Below are positions 57,206 through 64,000 of a DNA stretch of 64,000 nt, piece by piece (within the stretch, counting starts at the first letter, position 1; every line of letters starts with the position of its first letter). Both the position numbers and the translations under genes were made by a program. The stretch covers positions 766,501 through 830,500 of the forward strand of contig NZ_CP017477.1 in NCBI RefSeq assembly GCF_001761365.1, written 5' to 3'. The notes under the pieces are model-generated. The model was given only the letters and a program-made list of their open reading frames with translations. It was not told the origin of the DNA and made no database searches. Origin of the DNA: Polaribacter vadi (GTDB taxonomy: Bacteria; Bacteroidota; Bacteroidia; Flavobacteriales; Flavobacteriaceae).

Positions 57206-57622
57206 TTATCTTTTTGCTAAAATAATATTCGTCATTTTAGCAATAGAAATTAAATTATCTTCTTCATCTACAATTTTAACTTCCCATAAATGAGTTGTTT
57301 TTCCTTTGTGAATATTTTTGGCAGTAGCAAAAACCACACCTTCTCTTTTACTTTTTATATGATTTATAGAAAGCTGAATTCCGTTTATAAAATGTTCTTT
57401 ACTATCAATAAAAAAATTGGAAGCTGCACTGCCCACAGTTTCTGCCAAAGCTGCAGTTGCTCCTCCATGTAATTGTCCATAAGGTTGATGAACTTTAGGT
57501 GAAACTGGCATTTTAGCTGTTAAAAAATCATCACCAATAGCAACATATTCTATATCAAGCGTTTCCATTAATGTATTTTTATTACGAGCATTAAATGCTT
57601 TTAGGAGTTCTTTTGTATCCAT
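57206..57622 (-). CDS. Hotdog-fold thioesterase (PaaI/DHNA-CoA thioesterase type)
   Basis: 138 residues of the PaaI/YdiI group: HQPYGQLHGGATAALAETVG with the catalytic Glu, INHIKSKREGVVFATAK and a final strand. Next to menF, so it is probably the thioesterase that releases DHNA from DHNA-CoA in menaquinone synthesis (MenI). General acyl-CoA thioesterase is an alternative. Confidence 0.85.
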   Translation of the reverse strand: MDTKELLKAFNARNKNTLMETLDIEYVAIGDDFLTAKMPVSPKVHQPYGQLHGGATAALAETVGSAASNFFIDSKEHFINGIQLSINHIKSKREGVVFATAKNIHKGKTTHLWEVKIVDEEDNLISIAKMTNIILAKR

Positions 57623-57664
57623 TCTAAAAAGGTTTTATCTTGTAAAAATACGCATAAAAATTTG

Positions 57665-57672
57665 TATTTTTG
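57665..57672 (+). promoter_or_regulatory. -7 promoter element of the gene at 57695
   Basis: TATTTTTG, an exact TAnnTTTG match 23 bases before the ATG. Confidence 0.5.
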
Positions 57673-57694
57673 CCATTGAAAAGAGCAAGAGATT

Positions 57695-58195
57695 ATGTAC
57701 AAAATAAGAATTATTTTAGATACCAAAGAAGATATTATTAGAACTATTTTAGTTGAAGAAACTATTAATTTAGAAATTTTGCACAAAACAATTGCTTCGT
57801 CTTTTGGTTTTGCTGGGCAAGAAATGGCTTCTTTTTACAGAACTGATGATGAATGGACTCAAGGTGAGGAAATTCCGTTATTTAATATGGCAGAAGCTGG
57901 CGAAGATATTTCTATGAAAAGTTGTATTTTAAATGAAACGTTGCCAGAAGAAAACAGCAAACTTATTTACGTATACGATTTCTTAAAAATGTGGACTTTT
58001 TATGTAGATGTTGTTGAAATATCGGACGAAAAAAGAGACGATTTACCTCAAATAATTTTAACTGTTGGCGAAATTCCTGCAGAAGCTCCAGAAAAAGAAT
58101 TTGTTGCAGAAAAAATAGACGATGGTTTTGGTGATGAAGATGATATTGATGATGAATTTGGACATTTTGATGATTTCGATTATAATGAGTATTAA
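57695..58195 (+). CDS. Plasmid pRiA4b ORF-3-like family protein
   Basis: 166 residues, starting MYKIRIILDTKEDIIRTILV. The first 120 residues form the PRiA4_ORF3 domain (LEILHKTIASSFGF, KMWTFYVDVVEI), a ubiquitin-like fold. The last 30 residues are very acidic (DDGFGDEDDIDDEFGHFDDF), common in flavobacterial members. No biochemical function is known. Divergent from the thioesterase gene. Confidence 0.88.
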   Translation: MYKIRIILDTKEDIIRTILVEETINLEILHKTIASSFGFAGQEMASFYRTDDEWTQGEEIPLFNMAEAGEDISMKSCILNETLPEENSKLIYVYDFLKMWTFYVDVVEISDEKRDDLPQIILTVGEIPAEAPEKEFVAEKIDDGFGDEDDIDDEFGHFDDFDYNEY

Positions 58196-58277
58196 TTGTT
58201 GTGTAATTGTGTAAGTGTTGAATTATGTAAAACGCTGACTATTAAATATTATGTAATTATTTCCAAGTGATAAAAAA

Positions 58278-58339
58278 TTGCCACGAATTCACGAATTTAT
58301 TTAAGTATAACCTTAAAATAATTCGAGAATTCGTGGCAA
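58278..58339. repeat. Intergenic inverted repeat TTGCCACGAATTC
   Basis: Thirteen-base arms TTGCCACGAATTC (58278-58290) and GAATTCGTGGCAA (58327-58339), with secondary CGAATT/AATTCG pairing inside. It lies in the 271-base gap 58196-58466, which otherwise holds only low-complexity words. It could end the upstream transcript. The type is common in Bacteroidota intergenic regions. Confidence 0.75.
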
Positions 58340-58377
58340 AATATTTTTAGAATACTTTTTCCATAAAATTGGAAACT

Positions 58378-58410
58378 GAATACTGCTACTGCCAACTGTA
58401 AACTGTATAT
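58378..58410. repeat. Degenerate intergenic repeat (ACTGCCAACT words), copy 2
   Basis: GAATACTGCTACTGCCAACT and AACTGTAAACTGT echo the words at 26999-27045. They look like remains of short tandem repeats. Confidence 0.5.
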
Positions 58411-58466
58411 TGTAACAAATTCGTACTTTAGTCGTCTTATTTTTATAACTGACTAAATCAATTTCT

Positions 58467-59366
58467 TTGGAAACAATCTTATCTCTCAAAAATCTCGATA
58501 AAAAATACGGAGCTGTTCATGCAGTAAATAATCTTTCTTTTGATATTCAAAAAGGAAATGTTTACGGAATTCTTGGACCAAATGGCTCAGGAAAATCAAC
58601 AACTTTAGGCATTATTTTAAATGTTGTAAACAGAACTTCTGGCGAATTTTCCTGGTTTAATGGAAATTTATCTACCCATGAAGCACTTAAAAAAGTAGGC
58701 GCAATTATAGAACGTCCAAACTTTTATCCTTACATGACTGCAACTCAAAATCTGGCGTTGATTTGTAAGATAAAAGGAATATCAACAGAAAAAATAGATG
58801 AAAAATTACAAACTGTAAATCTTTTTGAAAGAAGAAATAGCAAGTTTAGCACCTTTTCTTTAGGAATGAAACAACGTTTGGCAATTGCATCTGCATTGTT
58901 AAACGATCCAGAAATTTTAATCTTAGACGAACCAACAAATGGTTTAGATCCTCAAGGAATTCATGAAATAAGACAAATCATCAAAAAAATTGCAGCAAAT
59001 GGAACCACTATTTTATTGGCTTCGCACCTTTTAGATGAAGTTGAAAAAGTTTGTTCTCATGTGGTTGTTATTAGAAAAGGAATAAAATTATATGCTGGTA
59101 GAGTTGATGAAATGACAGCTTCTAAAGGTTTGTTAGAACTAAAAATTGACACAAATGAAGCTGAGTTAATACAACTTTTAGAAAATCATCCTGCAATTTT
59201 AAAAGTAACAAAAGATCACGAAACGATTATTGCAACTTTGAATAGTGAAATTTCAGCAACAGAAATTAATCAATTTTTGTTTAATAAAGGTTTTGTTTTA
59301 AGCCATTTGGTAAAACGTAAACCAAGTTTAGAACAACAATTTTTAGATTTAACCAACAACAACTAA
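58467..59366 (+). CDS. ABC transporter ATP-binding protein
   Basis: 299 residues. Walker A GPNGSGKSTTLG near residue 38, signature SLGMKQRLAIASA near 132, Walker B ILILDEPTNGLDP near 152, and the switch His in LLASHLL. The C-terminal 80 residues are typical of the DrrA/BcrA/CcmA class of ABC-2 ATPases. It energises the membrane protein encoded 19 bases downstream. Start is TTG at 58467. Confidence 0.92.
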   Translation: METILSLKNLDKKYGAVHAVNNLSFDIQKGNVYGILGPNGSGKSTTLGIILNVVNRTSGEFSWFNGNLSTHEALKKVGAIIERPNFYPYMTATQNLALICKIKGISTEKIDEKLQTVNLFERRNSKFSTFSLGMKQRLAIASALLNDPEILILDEPTNGLDPQGIHEIRQIIKKIAANGTTILLASHLLDEVEKVCSHVVVIRKGIKLYAGRVDEMTASKGLLELKIDTNEAELIQLLENHPAILKVTKDHETIIATLNSEISATEINQFLFNKGFVLSHLVKRKPSLEQQFLDLTNNN

Positions 59367-59385
59367 TCAACTAAAATACAAAGTC

Positions 59386-60231
59386 ATGTTAAGACTACTC
59401 ACTATAGAATTTCATAAATTAAAATATAATAAAGCAAGTAAAATATTATCAATTATTTATTTTGGCTTGCTTACATCAATAGCATTAATTGCAGCCATAA
59501 AATTTGAGTTCGGAAGTTTTAAAATACATTTGGCAGATGCAGGAATTTTTAACTTTCCTTATATCTGGCATTTCAACACCTATATTGCTTCCATTTTAAA
59601 ATTCTTTTTATTGTTAGTAATCGTTTCAATGATGTCTAACGAATACAGTTATAAAACTTTAAAACAAAACTTAATCGATGGTTTAAGTAAAAAAGAATTT
59701 ATTTTATCTAAATTCTATGCAGTTATTGCTTTTGCAGCAGTTTCTACCGTTTTTGTTTTTATTGTTTCATTAGTTTTGGGTTTAATATATTCAGATTATA
59801 ATGAATTTGCAATTATAGTTTCTGATTTAGAATATTTAGTAGCTTTCTTTATAAAATTAGTCGGTTTTTTCTCTTTTGGATTGTTTTTAGGCATTCTCGT
59901 AAAACGATCAGCTTTTGCTGTTGGTGCTATGTTTGTTTGGCTAATTATAGAAAGTATCTTTAAAGGATTTTTATATTGGCAATTTCAAGGTTCAGATAAT
60001 TCAGGTGACAAAGTTGATAGTATTATGCAATTTCTTCCACTAGAAGCCATGGCAAATTTAATAAAAGAACCGTTTTCTAGACTAGGAGCTGTTAGATCTG
60101 CTGCCAATACAATGGGTGAAATTTTCACAAAAAGCTATTCTGTAGATTTTTTAAACGTTTTAATCGTTTCTTTCTGGACGTTTATCTTTATATTTTTATC
60201 CTATAAATTATTATTAAAAAGAGATTTATAA
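59386..60231 (+). CDS. ABC-2 type transporter permease
   Basis: 281 residues with six hydrophobic helices (first about 20-40), MMSNEYSYKTLKQNLIDGLS near residue 85 as in ABC-2 permeases, and no ATPase domain. It pairs with the ATPase upstream. Substrate unknown; related proteins export drugs, peptides or lipids. Followed by a terminator-like hairpin. Confidence 0.85.
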   Translation: MLRLLTIEFHKLKYNKASKILSIIYFGLLTSIALIAAIKFEFGSFKIHLADAGIFNFPYIWHFNTYIASILKFFLLLVIVSMMSNEYSYKTLKQNLIDGLSKKEFILSKFYAVIAFAAVSTVFVFIVSLVLGLIYSDYNEFAIIVSDLEYLVAFFIKLVGFFSFGLFLGILVKRSAFAVGAMFVWLIIESIFKGFLYWQFQGSDNSGDKVDSIMQFLPLEAMANLIKEPFSRLGAVRSAANTMGEIFTKSYSVDFLNVLIVSFWTFIFIFLSYKLLLKRDL

Positions 60232-60270
60232 GTTATTTATAATCATTGTAATTTCAATAAAAATTTCAAG

Positions 60271-60305
60271 AATGGAGTATCATAATTAAAAAATGATACT
60301 CCATT
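60271..60305 (+). terminator. Terminator after the ABC-2 operon
   Basis: Perfect arms AATGGAGTATCAT (60271-60283) and ATGATACTCCATT (60293-60305) around a 9-base loop, followed by TT. It is 39 bases beyond the permease stop. Confidence 0.7.
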
Positions 60306-60311
60306 TTAATT

Positions 60312-60557
60312 TTGTGCATAAAATGGTTTAAAGTTATAGTAAGAAGACTCTATTATTATTTATTTCTTATTATTTTTAGCAGATATGGAAAATTAGTAGC
60401 ACAAGAACCAATAGACAGCCAAGGCTGGAATGGAATGTATCAAGGTAAATTATTACCATCTGATGATTATTGGTTCAATATTACATTAATTCCTGCTGAT
60501 ACTACAAAACCAACCATCAACAAAAAAGGAAACTTTTCACTTTTGAGGAAACAGTAA
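60312..60557 (+). pseudogene. Remnant of a T9SS type B (CHU_C) sorting domain
   Basis: An 81-codon frame whose last 58 residues (ISRYGKLVAQEP-like start FSRYGKLVAQEP, then SQGWNGMYQGKLLPSDDYWF and GNFSLLRK) match the end of gliding-motility-associated C-terminal domains (CHU_C), which direct secretion by the type IX system. A normal gene would have hundreds of residues in front and a signal peptide. Here only a non-ATG TTG opens the frame and the upstream 80 bases hold a terminator hairpin and the end of the ABC-2 operon. So it is an orphan C-terminal fragment, left by deletion or recombination. It is probably not expressed as a protein. Confidence 0.75.
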
Positions 60558-60630
60558 AGAATGGATAGTTTTATAAAATATTTCACATTTATATTACTTA
60601 AATTAGCTAAAAATTAAGAAATCGATTTAT

Positions 60631-62259
60631 ATGGACATCAACTTTAATAAAAACGAAGATTACAATAAACTATTAGTTTCAGATTTAAGAAGACGTTTTG
60701 CCAAAGTAAAATTAGGTGGAGGTCAAAAAAGAATCGATAAACAACATGAAAAAGGTAAAATGACAGCTCGTGAAAGAGTTGATTATTTATTAGACTCAAA
60801 TAAAAAATCGATAGAAATTGCTGCTTTTGCAGGCGAAGATATGTATGCAGAACATGGAGGCTGTCCTTCAGGAGGTGTTGTTGTAAAAATGGGTTATATA
60901 AAAGGCAAACAATGTATTGTTGTTGCCAATGACGCTACTGTAAAAGCAGGTGCTTGGTTTCCTATCACTGGAAAAAAGAATTTACGAGCGCAAGAAATAT
61001 CCATAGAAAATAGATTACCCATTATATATTTAGTGGATTCTGCTGGAGTTTATTTACCAATGCAAGATGAAATTTTTCCTGACAAAGAACATTTTGGGCG
61101 CATTTTCAGAAATAATGCTGTGATGAGTTCTATGGGAATTACGCAAATTTCTGCAGTAATGGGAAGCTGTGTTGCTGGTGGTGCCTATTTACCAATTATG
61201 AGTGATGAAGCTTTAATTGTAGATAAAACTGCGAGTATCTTTTTAGCAGGAAGTTATTTGGTAAAAGCAGCCATTGGCGAATCTATTGACAATGAAACTT
61301 TAGGTGGTGCAACTACACATTGTGAAATTTCTGGAGTTACAGATTATAAAGCCAAAGATGATAAAGATGCACTTGACAAAATAAAATTTATTGTTGATAA
61401 AATTGGTGATTATGACAAAGCTGGTTTTAGCAAAACTGAAGCTTTTGAGCCAAAAGAAAATCAAGATGATATTTTTGGAATTCTACCAAAAGAAAGAAAT
61501 GCACAATATGATATGTTAGAAATCATAAAGCGTTTGGTAGATAATTCTGAATTTGAACAATATAAAGAAGGTTATGGACAAACCATTCTTACTGGTTATG
61601 CAAGAATTGATGGTTGGGCAGTTGGTATTGTTGCCAACCAACGTAAATTAGTAAAAACAAAAAAAGGAGAAATGCAATTTGGTGGAGTAATTTACAATGA
61701 TTCTGCTGATAAATCCACACGTTTTATAGCCAATTGTAATCAAAAGAAAATTCCATTAGTTTTCTTACAAGATGTTACTGGTTTTATGGTGGGTTCTAAA
61801 TCTGAACATGGAGGAATTATAAAAGATGGTGCAAAAATGGTCAATGCAGTAAGTAATTCTGTAGTGCCAAAGTTCACAATTGTTATCGGAAACTCTTATG
61901 GAGCAGGAAATTACGCAATGTGTGGTAAAGCGTATGATCCACGATTAATTGTGGCTTGGCCAAGTGCTGAACTAGCTGTAATGAGTGGAAACTCTGCTGC
62001 AAAAGTGTTGTTGCAAATAGAAACTGCTTCACTTAAAAAACGTGGTGAAGAAATTACTCCTGAAAAAGAAGCAGAACTTTTTAATAAAATAAAAACGCGT
62101 TATGACAACCAAGTTTCTCCATATTATGCTGCTGCAAGAATTTGGACAGATGGTGTAATAAACCCTTTAGATACCAGAACTTGGATTTCTATGGGAATTG
62201 AAGCTGCAAACCACGCTCCTATTGAAAAGAAATTTAATATGGGAGTTTTACAGGTTTAG
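60631..62259 (+). CDS. Acyl-CoA carboxylase beta (carboxyltransferase) subunit
   Basis: 542 residues. Both carboxyltransferase halves are complete: GGGQKRIDKQHEKGKMTARER, AEHGGCPSGGVV, VMGSCVAGGAYLP and SYLVKAAIGE in the first half; GVIYNDSADKSTRFI, LQDVTGFMVGSKSEHGGII, GNSYGAGNYAMCGKAYDP and WPSAELAVM in the second. It carboxylates an acyl-CoA with biotin-bound CO2, using the biotin carboxylase subunit elsewhere. Propionyl-CoA or methylcrotonyl-CoA are the usual substrates; the exact one cannot be told from sequence. Stand-alone gene ending before a terminator. Confidence 0.93.
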   Translation: MDINFNKNEDYNKLLVSDLRRRFAKVKLGGGQKRIDKQHEKGKMTARERVDYLLDSNKKSIEIAAFAGEDMYAEHGGCPSGGVVVKMGYIKGKQCIVVANDATVKAGAWFPITGKKNLRAQEISIENRLPIIYLVDSAGVYLPMQDEIFPDKEHFGRIFRNNAVMSSMGITQISAVMGSCVAGGAYLPIMSDEALIVDKTASIFLAGSYLVKAAIGESIDNETLGGATTHCEISGVTDYKAKDDKDALDKIKFIVDKIGDYDKAGFSKTEAFEPKENQDDIFGILPKERNAQYDMLEIIKRLVDNSEFEQYKEGYGQTILTGYARIDGWAVGIVANQRKLVKTKKGEMQFGGVIYNDSADKSTRFIANCNQKKIPLVFLQDVTGFMVGSKSEHGGIIKDGAKMVNAVSNSVVPKFTIVIGNSYGAGNYAMCGKAYDPRLIVAWPSAELAVMSGNSAAKVLLQIETASLKKRGEEITPEKEAELFNKIKTRYDNQVSPYYAAARIWTDGVINPLDTRTWISMGIEAANHAPIEKKFNMGVLQV

Positions 62260-62287
62260 GGAATTATAACTAAAGTTTTTGTCCAGT

Positions 62288-62345
62288 TTTGTCATGCTGG
62301 AAGCATCCCAAACAATAATATAAAAGACTCTTCCAGAGTGACAAA
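62288..62345. repeat. Intergenic inverted repeat with TTTGTCA ends
   Basis: TTTGTCATGCTGGAAG (62288-62303) and CTTCCAGAGTGACAAA (62330-62345) pair with a few mismatches around 26 bases. Resembles the GTCATGCTGAA-type elements seen in many Bacteroidota genomes. Lies after the carboxylase gene. Confidence 0.65.
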
Positions 62346-62416
62346 GTGATTGGGAAATATGAAAACAAAATAGAAAGTCAAAACAATAAACACTACCTAT
62401 ATTTCAATCAATAATT

Positions 62417-62448
62417 AATGACTAATATCACAATTAGTCATTTTTTTA
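62417..62448 (+). terminator. Terminator between carboxylase gene and pta
   Basis: Arms AATGACTAAT (62417-62426) and ATTAGTCATT (62433-62442), loop of 6, followed by TTTTT. It should end the carboxylase transcript. Confidence 0.8.
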
Positions 62449-62453
62449 TGCCT

Positions 62454-62461
62454 TATTTTTG
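62454..62461 (+). promoter_or_regulatory. -7 promoter element of pta
   Basis: TATTTTTG, an exact TAnnTTTG match 17 bases before the pta ATG, just after the terminator. Confidence 0.55.
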
Positions 62462-62477
62462 CAATAAATTACTAAAA

Positions 62478-64000
62478 ATGAGTAAATCTATTTATATAAC
62501 AACTATTGAACCTAATAGTGGTAAATCTTTAATATCTCTTGGTATTTTAAGAATGATGCTTAATCAATCTTCTAAAGTTGGGTATTTTAGGCCGATTATC
62601 AACAAAGGAGAAAATAACGAATTCGACAACCATACAAACACAGCAATTAATTATTTTAATTTAGATATTGATTATAAAGACTGTTTTGTTTACGAACAAA
62701 GTGAAGTTGTAGAATTAATTAGCGAAGGCAAAACTGATGAGGTAATTCACAATATCATCAAAAAATATAAAAATTTAGAAGCTACTTACGATTATGTGTT
62801 AATTGAAGGTACAGATTTTTCTGGTGATGGAGGTTTTACAGAAGTGGATGTAAACTTAATGATTGCTAAAAACTTAGGAGTTCCTGTTTTAATTGTGGGT
62901 GCTGGAAATGGAAAAAAGAAGAAAGATTTTATCAACACAATGCAAATTACCTACAATTCTTTTGTACAAAAAGAAGTAGATGTTATTGGTTTAATTGCTA
63001 ATAAAACTGAAGTAGATGAAATTGAATATATAAAAACAGAATTGCATAAATCGATTCCAAAATCGGTGCAAATAGATGTAATTCCAAAGGTAAATTACTT
63101 AGCTTTTCCAACCGTAAAAGAAGTTGTTGAAGCATTAAATGGAGAAGTTTTATTTGGCGAACAATTTTTAAATAATTCAATTGGCAGTTATAGTACAGGT
63201 GCTATGCAGTTGCGTAATTACATTACTCGAATTAAAAAAAATGCTTTGGTAATTACTCCTGGAGACAGAGCAGATATTATTTTGGGAGCTTTACAAGCAA
63301 ATGCTTCTAGCAATTATCCAAAAATTGCAGGTATTATTTTAACAGGAGGTTTAATTCCTGAAGATTCAATTCTTAAATTAATTGAAGGTGTGCAATCTAC
63401 CATCCCAATTATTTCTGTAAAAGGTGGTACTTTTGGTGTTTCAAACCAAATTGGCTCTGTAAAACCAAAAATTTACGCTAGCAATACTAAAAAAATTGTG
63501 TTGGCTTTAGATACTTTTGATAAACATGTAAATCAAAAAGGATTAACGAGTATTTTATCGAATTTTAATTCTGATAAATTAACGCCAAGCATGTTTCAAT
63601 ACAATCTTCTGCAGAAAGCAAGAGCCAGCAGAAAACATATTGTTTTACCAGAAGGAAATGATCAAAGAATTATAGAAGCAGCAGCTCGTTTACAGTTATT
63701 AGATATTGTAGACTTAACACTATTAGGAAACAGAGAAGATATTCAAATGAAATGCGATCTAATTGGTTTGCAAATAAATTTGGATAAAATAAATATTTTA
63801 GATCCTGAAGATTCCATCCATAATAAAAATTTTGCAAAAACTTTATTCGAAGCTAGAAAACACAAAGGCTTAACAGAAACCACAGCAAAAGATTTAATAA
63901 GAGATGTTTCTTATTATGGTACTTTGATGATTTTAAATGGTTTAGCTGATGGAATGGTTTCTGGTGCAGTGCACACAACCATGCACACTATTAAACCAGC
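62478..64000 (+). CDS. pta: Phosphate acetyltransferase, two-domain type (partial, cut by window edge)
   Basis: ATG at 62478; 507 full codons are visible and the frame is open at the edge. N-terminal about 220 residues are an AAA_26/BioD-like P-loop domain (TTIEPNSGKSLISLG), then a DRTGG domain (ITPGDRADIILGALQANASS, near 258), then the phosphotransacetylase domain (LLQKARASRKHIVLPEGNDQ, near 375). This long architecture is typical of Pta in Bacteroidota and enteric bacteria. It converts acetyl-CoA and phosphate to acetyl phosphate. An acetate kinase gene commonly follows but is outside the window. Confidence 0.93.
   Translation, partial: MSKSIYITTIEPNSGKSLISLGILRMMLNQSSKVGYFRPIINKGENNEFDNHTNTAINYFNLDIDYKDCFVYEQSEVVELISEGKTDEVIHNIIKKYKNLEATYDYVLIEGTDFSGDGGFTEVDVNLMIAKNLGVPVLIVGAGNGKKKKDFINTMQITYNSFVQKEVDVIGLIANKTEVDEIEYIKTELHKSIPKSVQIDVIPKVNYLAFPTVKEVVEALNGEVLFGEQFLNNSIGSYSTGAMQLRNYITRIKKNALVITPGDRADIILGALQANASSNYPKIAGIILTGGLIPEDSILKLIEGVQSTIPIISVKGGTFGVSNQIGSVKPKIYASNTKKIVLALDTFDKHVNQKGLTSILSNFNSDKLTPSMFQYNLLQKARASRKHIVLPEGNDQRIIEAAARLQLLDIVDLTLLGNREDIQMKCDLIGLQINLDKINILDPEDSIHNKNFAKTLFEARKHKGLTETTAKDLIRDVSYYGTLMILNGLADGMVSGAVHTTMHTIKP

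Overview
This window is a contiguous piece of an AT-rich chromosome from a Bacteroidota bacterium, most probably a marine Flavobacteriaceae member such as Polaribacter, Tenacibaculum or a close relative. The inference rests on gene content: a fused CcoN/CcoO cytochrome oxidase subunit, a TamA/TamB pair with a second TamB paralogue, a TonB-plug/VWA fusion, a DUF3276 protein, a two-domain Pta and a remnant of a type B gliding-motility (T9SS) sorting domain. Many genes are also preceded by the Bacteroidota-type TAnnTTTG promoter element instead of a strong Shine-Dalgarno. I found no rRNA, tRNA, CRISPR array, prophage or intact insertion sequence.

Layout. 1-6.6 kb (minus strand) is a microaerobic respiration block: ccoI-hemN, then ccoS-ccoNO-ccoQ-ccoP, each unit with an FNR/CRP-like palindrome the same distance upstream of its promoter element. 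6.8-14.1 kb holds tamB-tamA, an outer-membrane assembly pair. 14.3-18.7 kb has a metallophosphatase, a TPR protein, a peptidoglycan-binding-domain protein and the VWA/TonB-plug protein. 18.8-25.5 kb is a menaquinone-linked run (menE, CPBP protease, menC, SRPBCC protein, menA) followed by two PH-domain membrane proteins. 25.5-30.5 kb carries a SPOR lipoprotein, two Fe-S redox proteins, an MCE/MlaD protein and a cell-wall amidase, all minus. 30.6-33.8 kb is lptD and ridA (plus), then gapA and pfkA (minus). 36.1-40.6 kb is the second, very large TamB-like protein, divergent from tsaD and an LTA-synthase-like sulfatase. 43.8-50.0 kb has a DUF1569 gene broken by an in-frame stop, holA, an HsdR_N-domain protein, a glycosyltransferase, a Sua5/YrdC protein and a two-component system. 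50.1-53.5 kb is the nusB-DUF1573-yajC-YbbR-coaE run. 53.6-64 kb has an ABC exporter, DUF3276, menF with a hotdog thioesterase, an ABC-2 type transporter, the T9SS remnant, an acyl-CoA carboxylase beta subunit and the start of pta.

Functionally the window is mostly housekeeping: low-oxygen respiration (cbb3 oxidase, haem synthesis, copper supply, menaquinone), envelope biogenesis (TamA/B, LptD, MCE, amidase), glycolysis and acetyl-phosphate metabolism, tRNA t6A synthesis and replication. I did not find a clearly new multi-gene system. The most useful observations are: the matched FNR-like boxes; the nonsense-interrupted DUF1569 gene; the orphan T9SS C-terminal domain; the second TamB whose membrane anchor lies upstream of any usual start codon; a 20-codon ORF with its own terminator; and several kinds of intergenic repeat, including two different heptamer tandem arrays flanking ridA.
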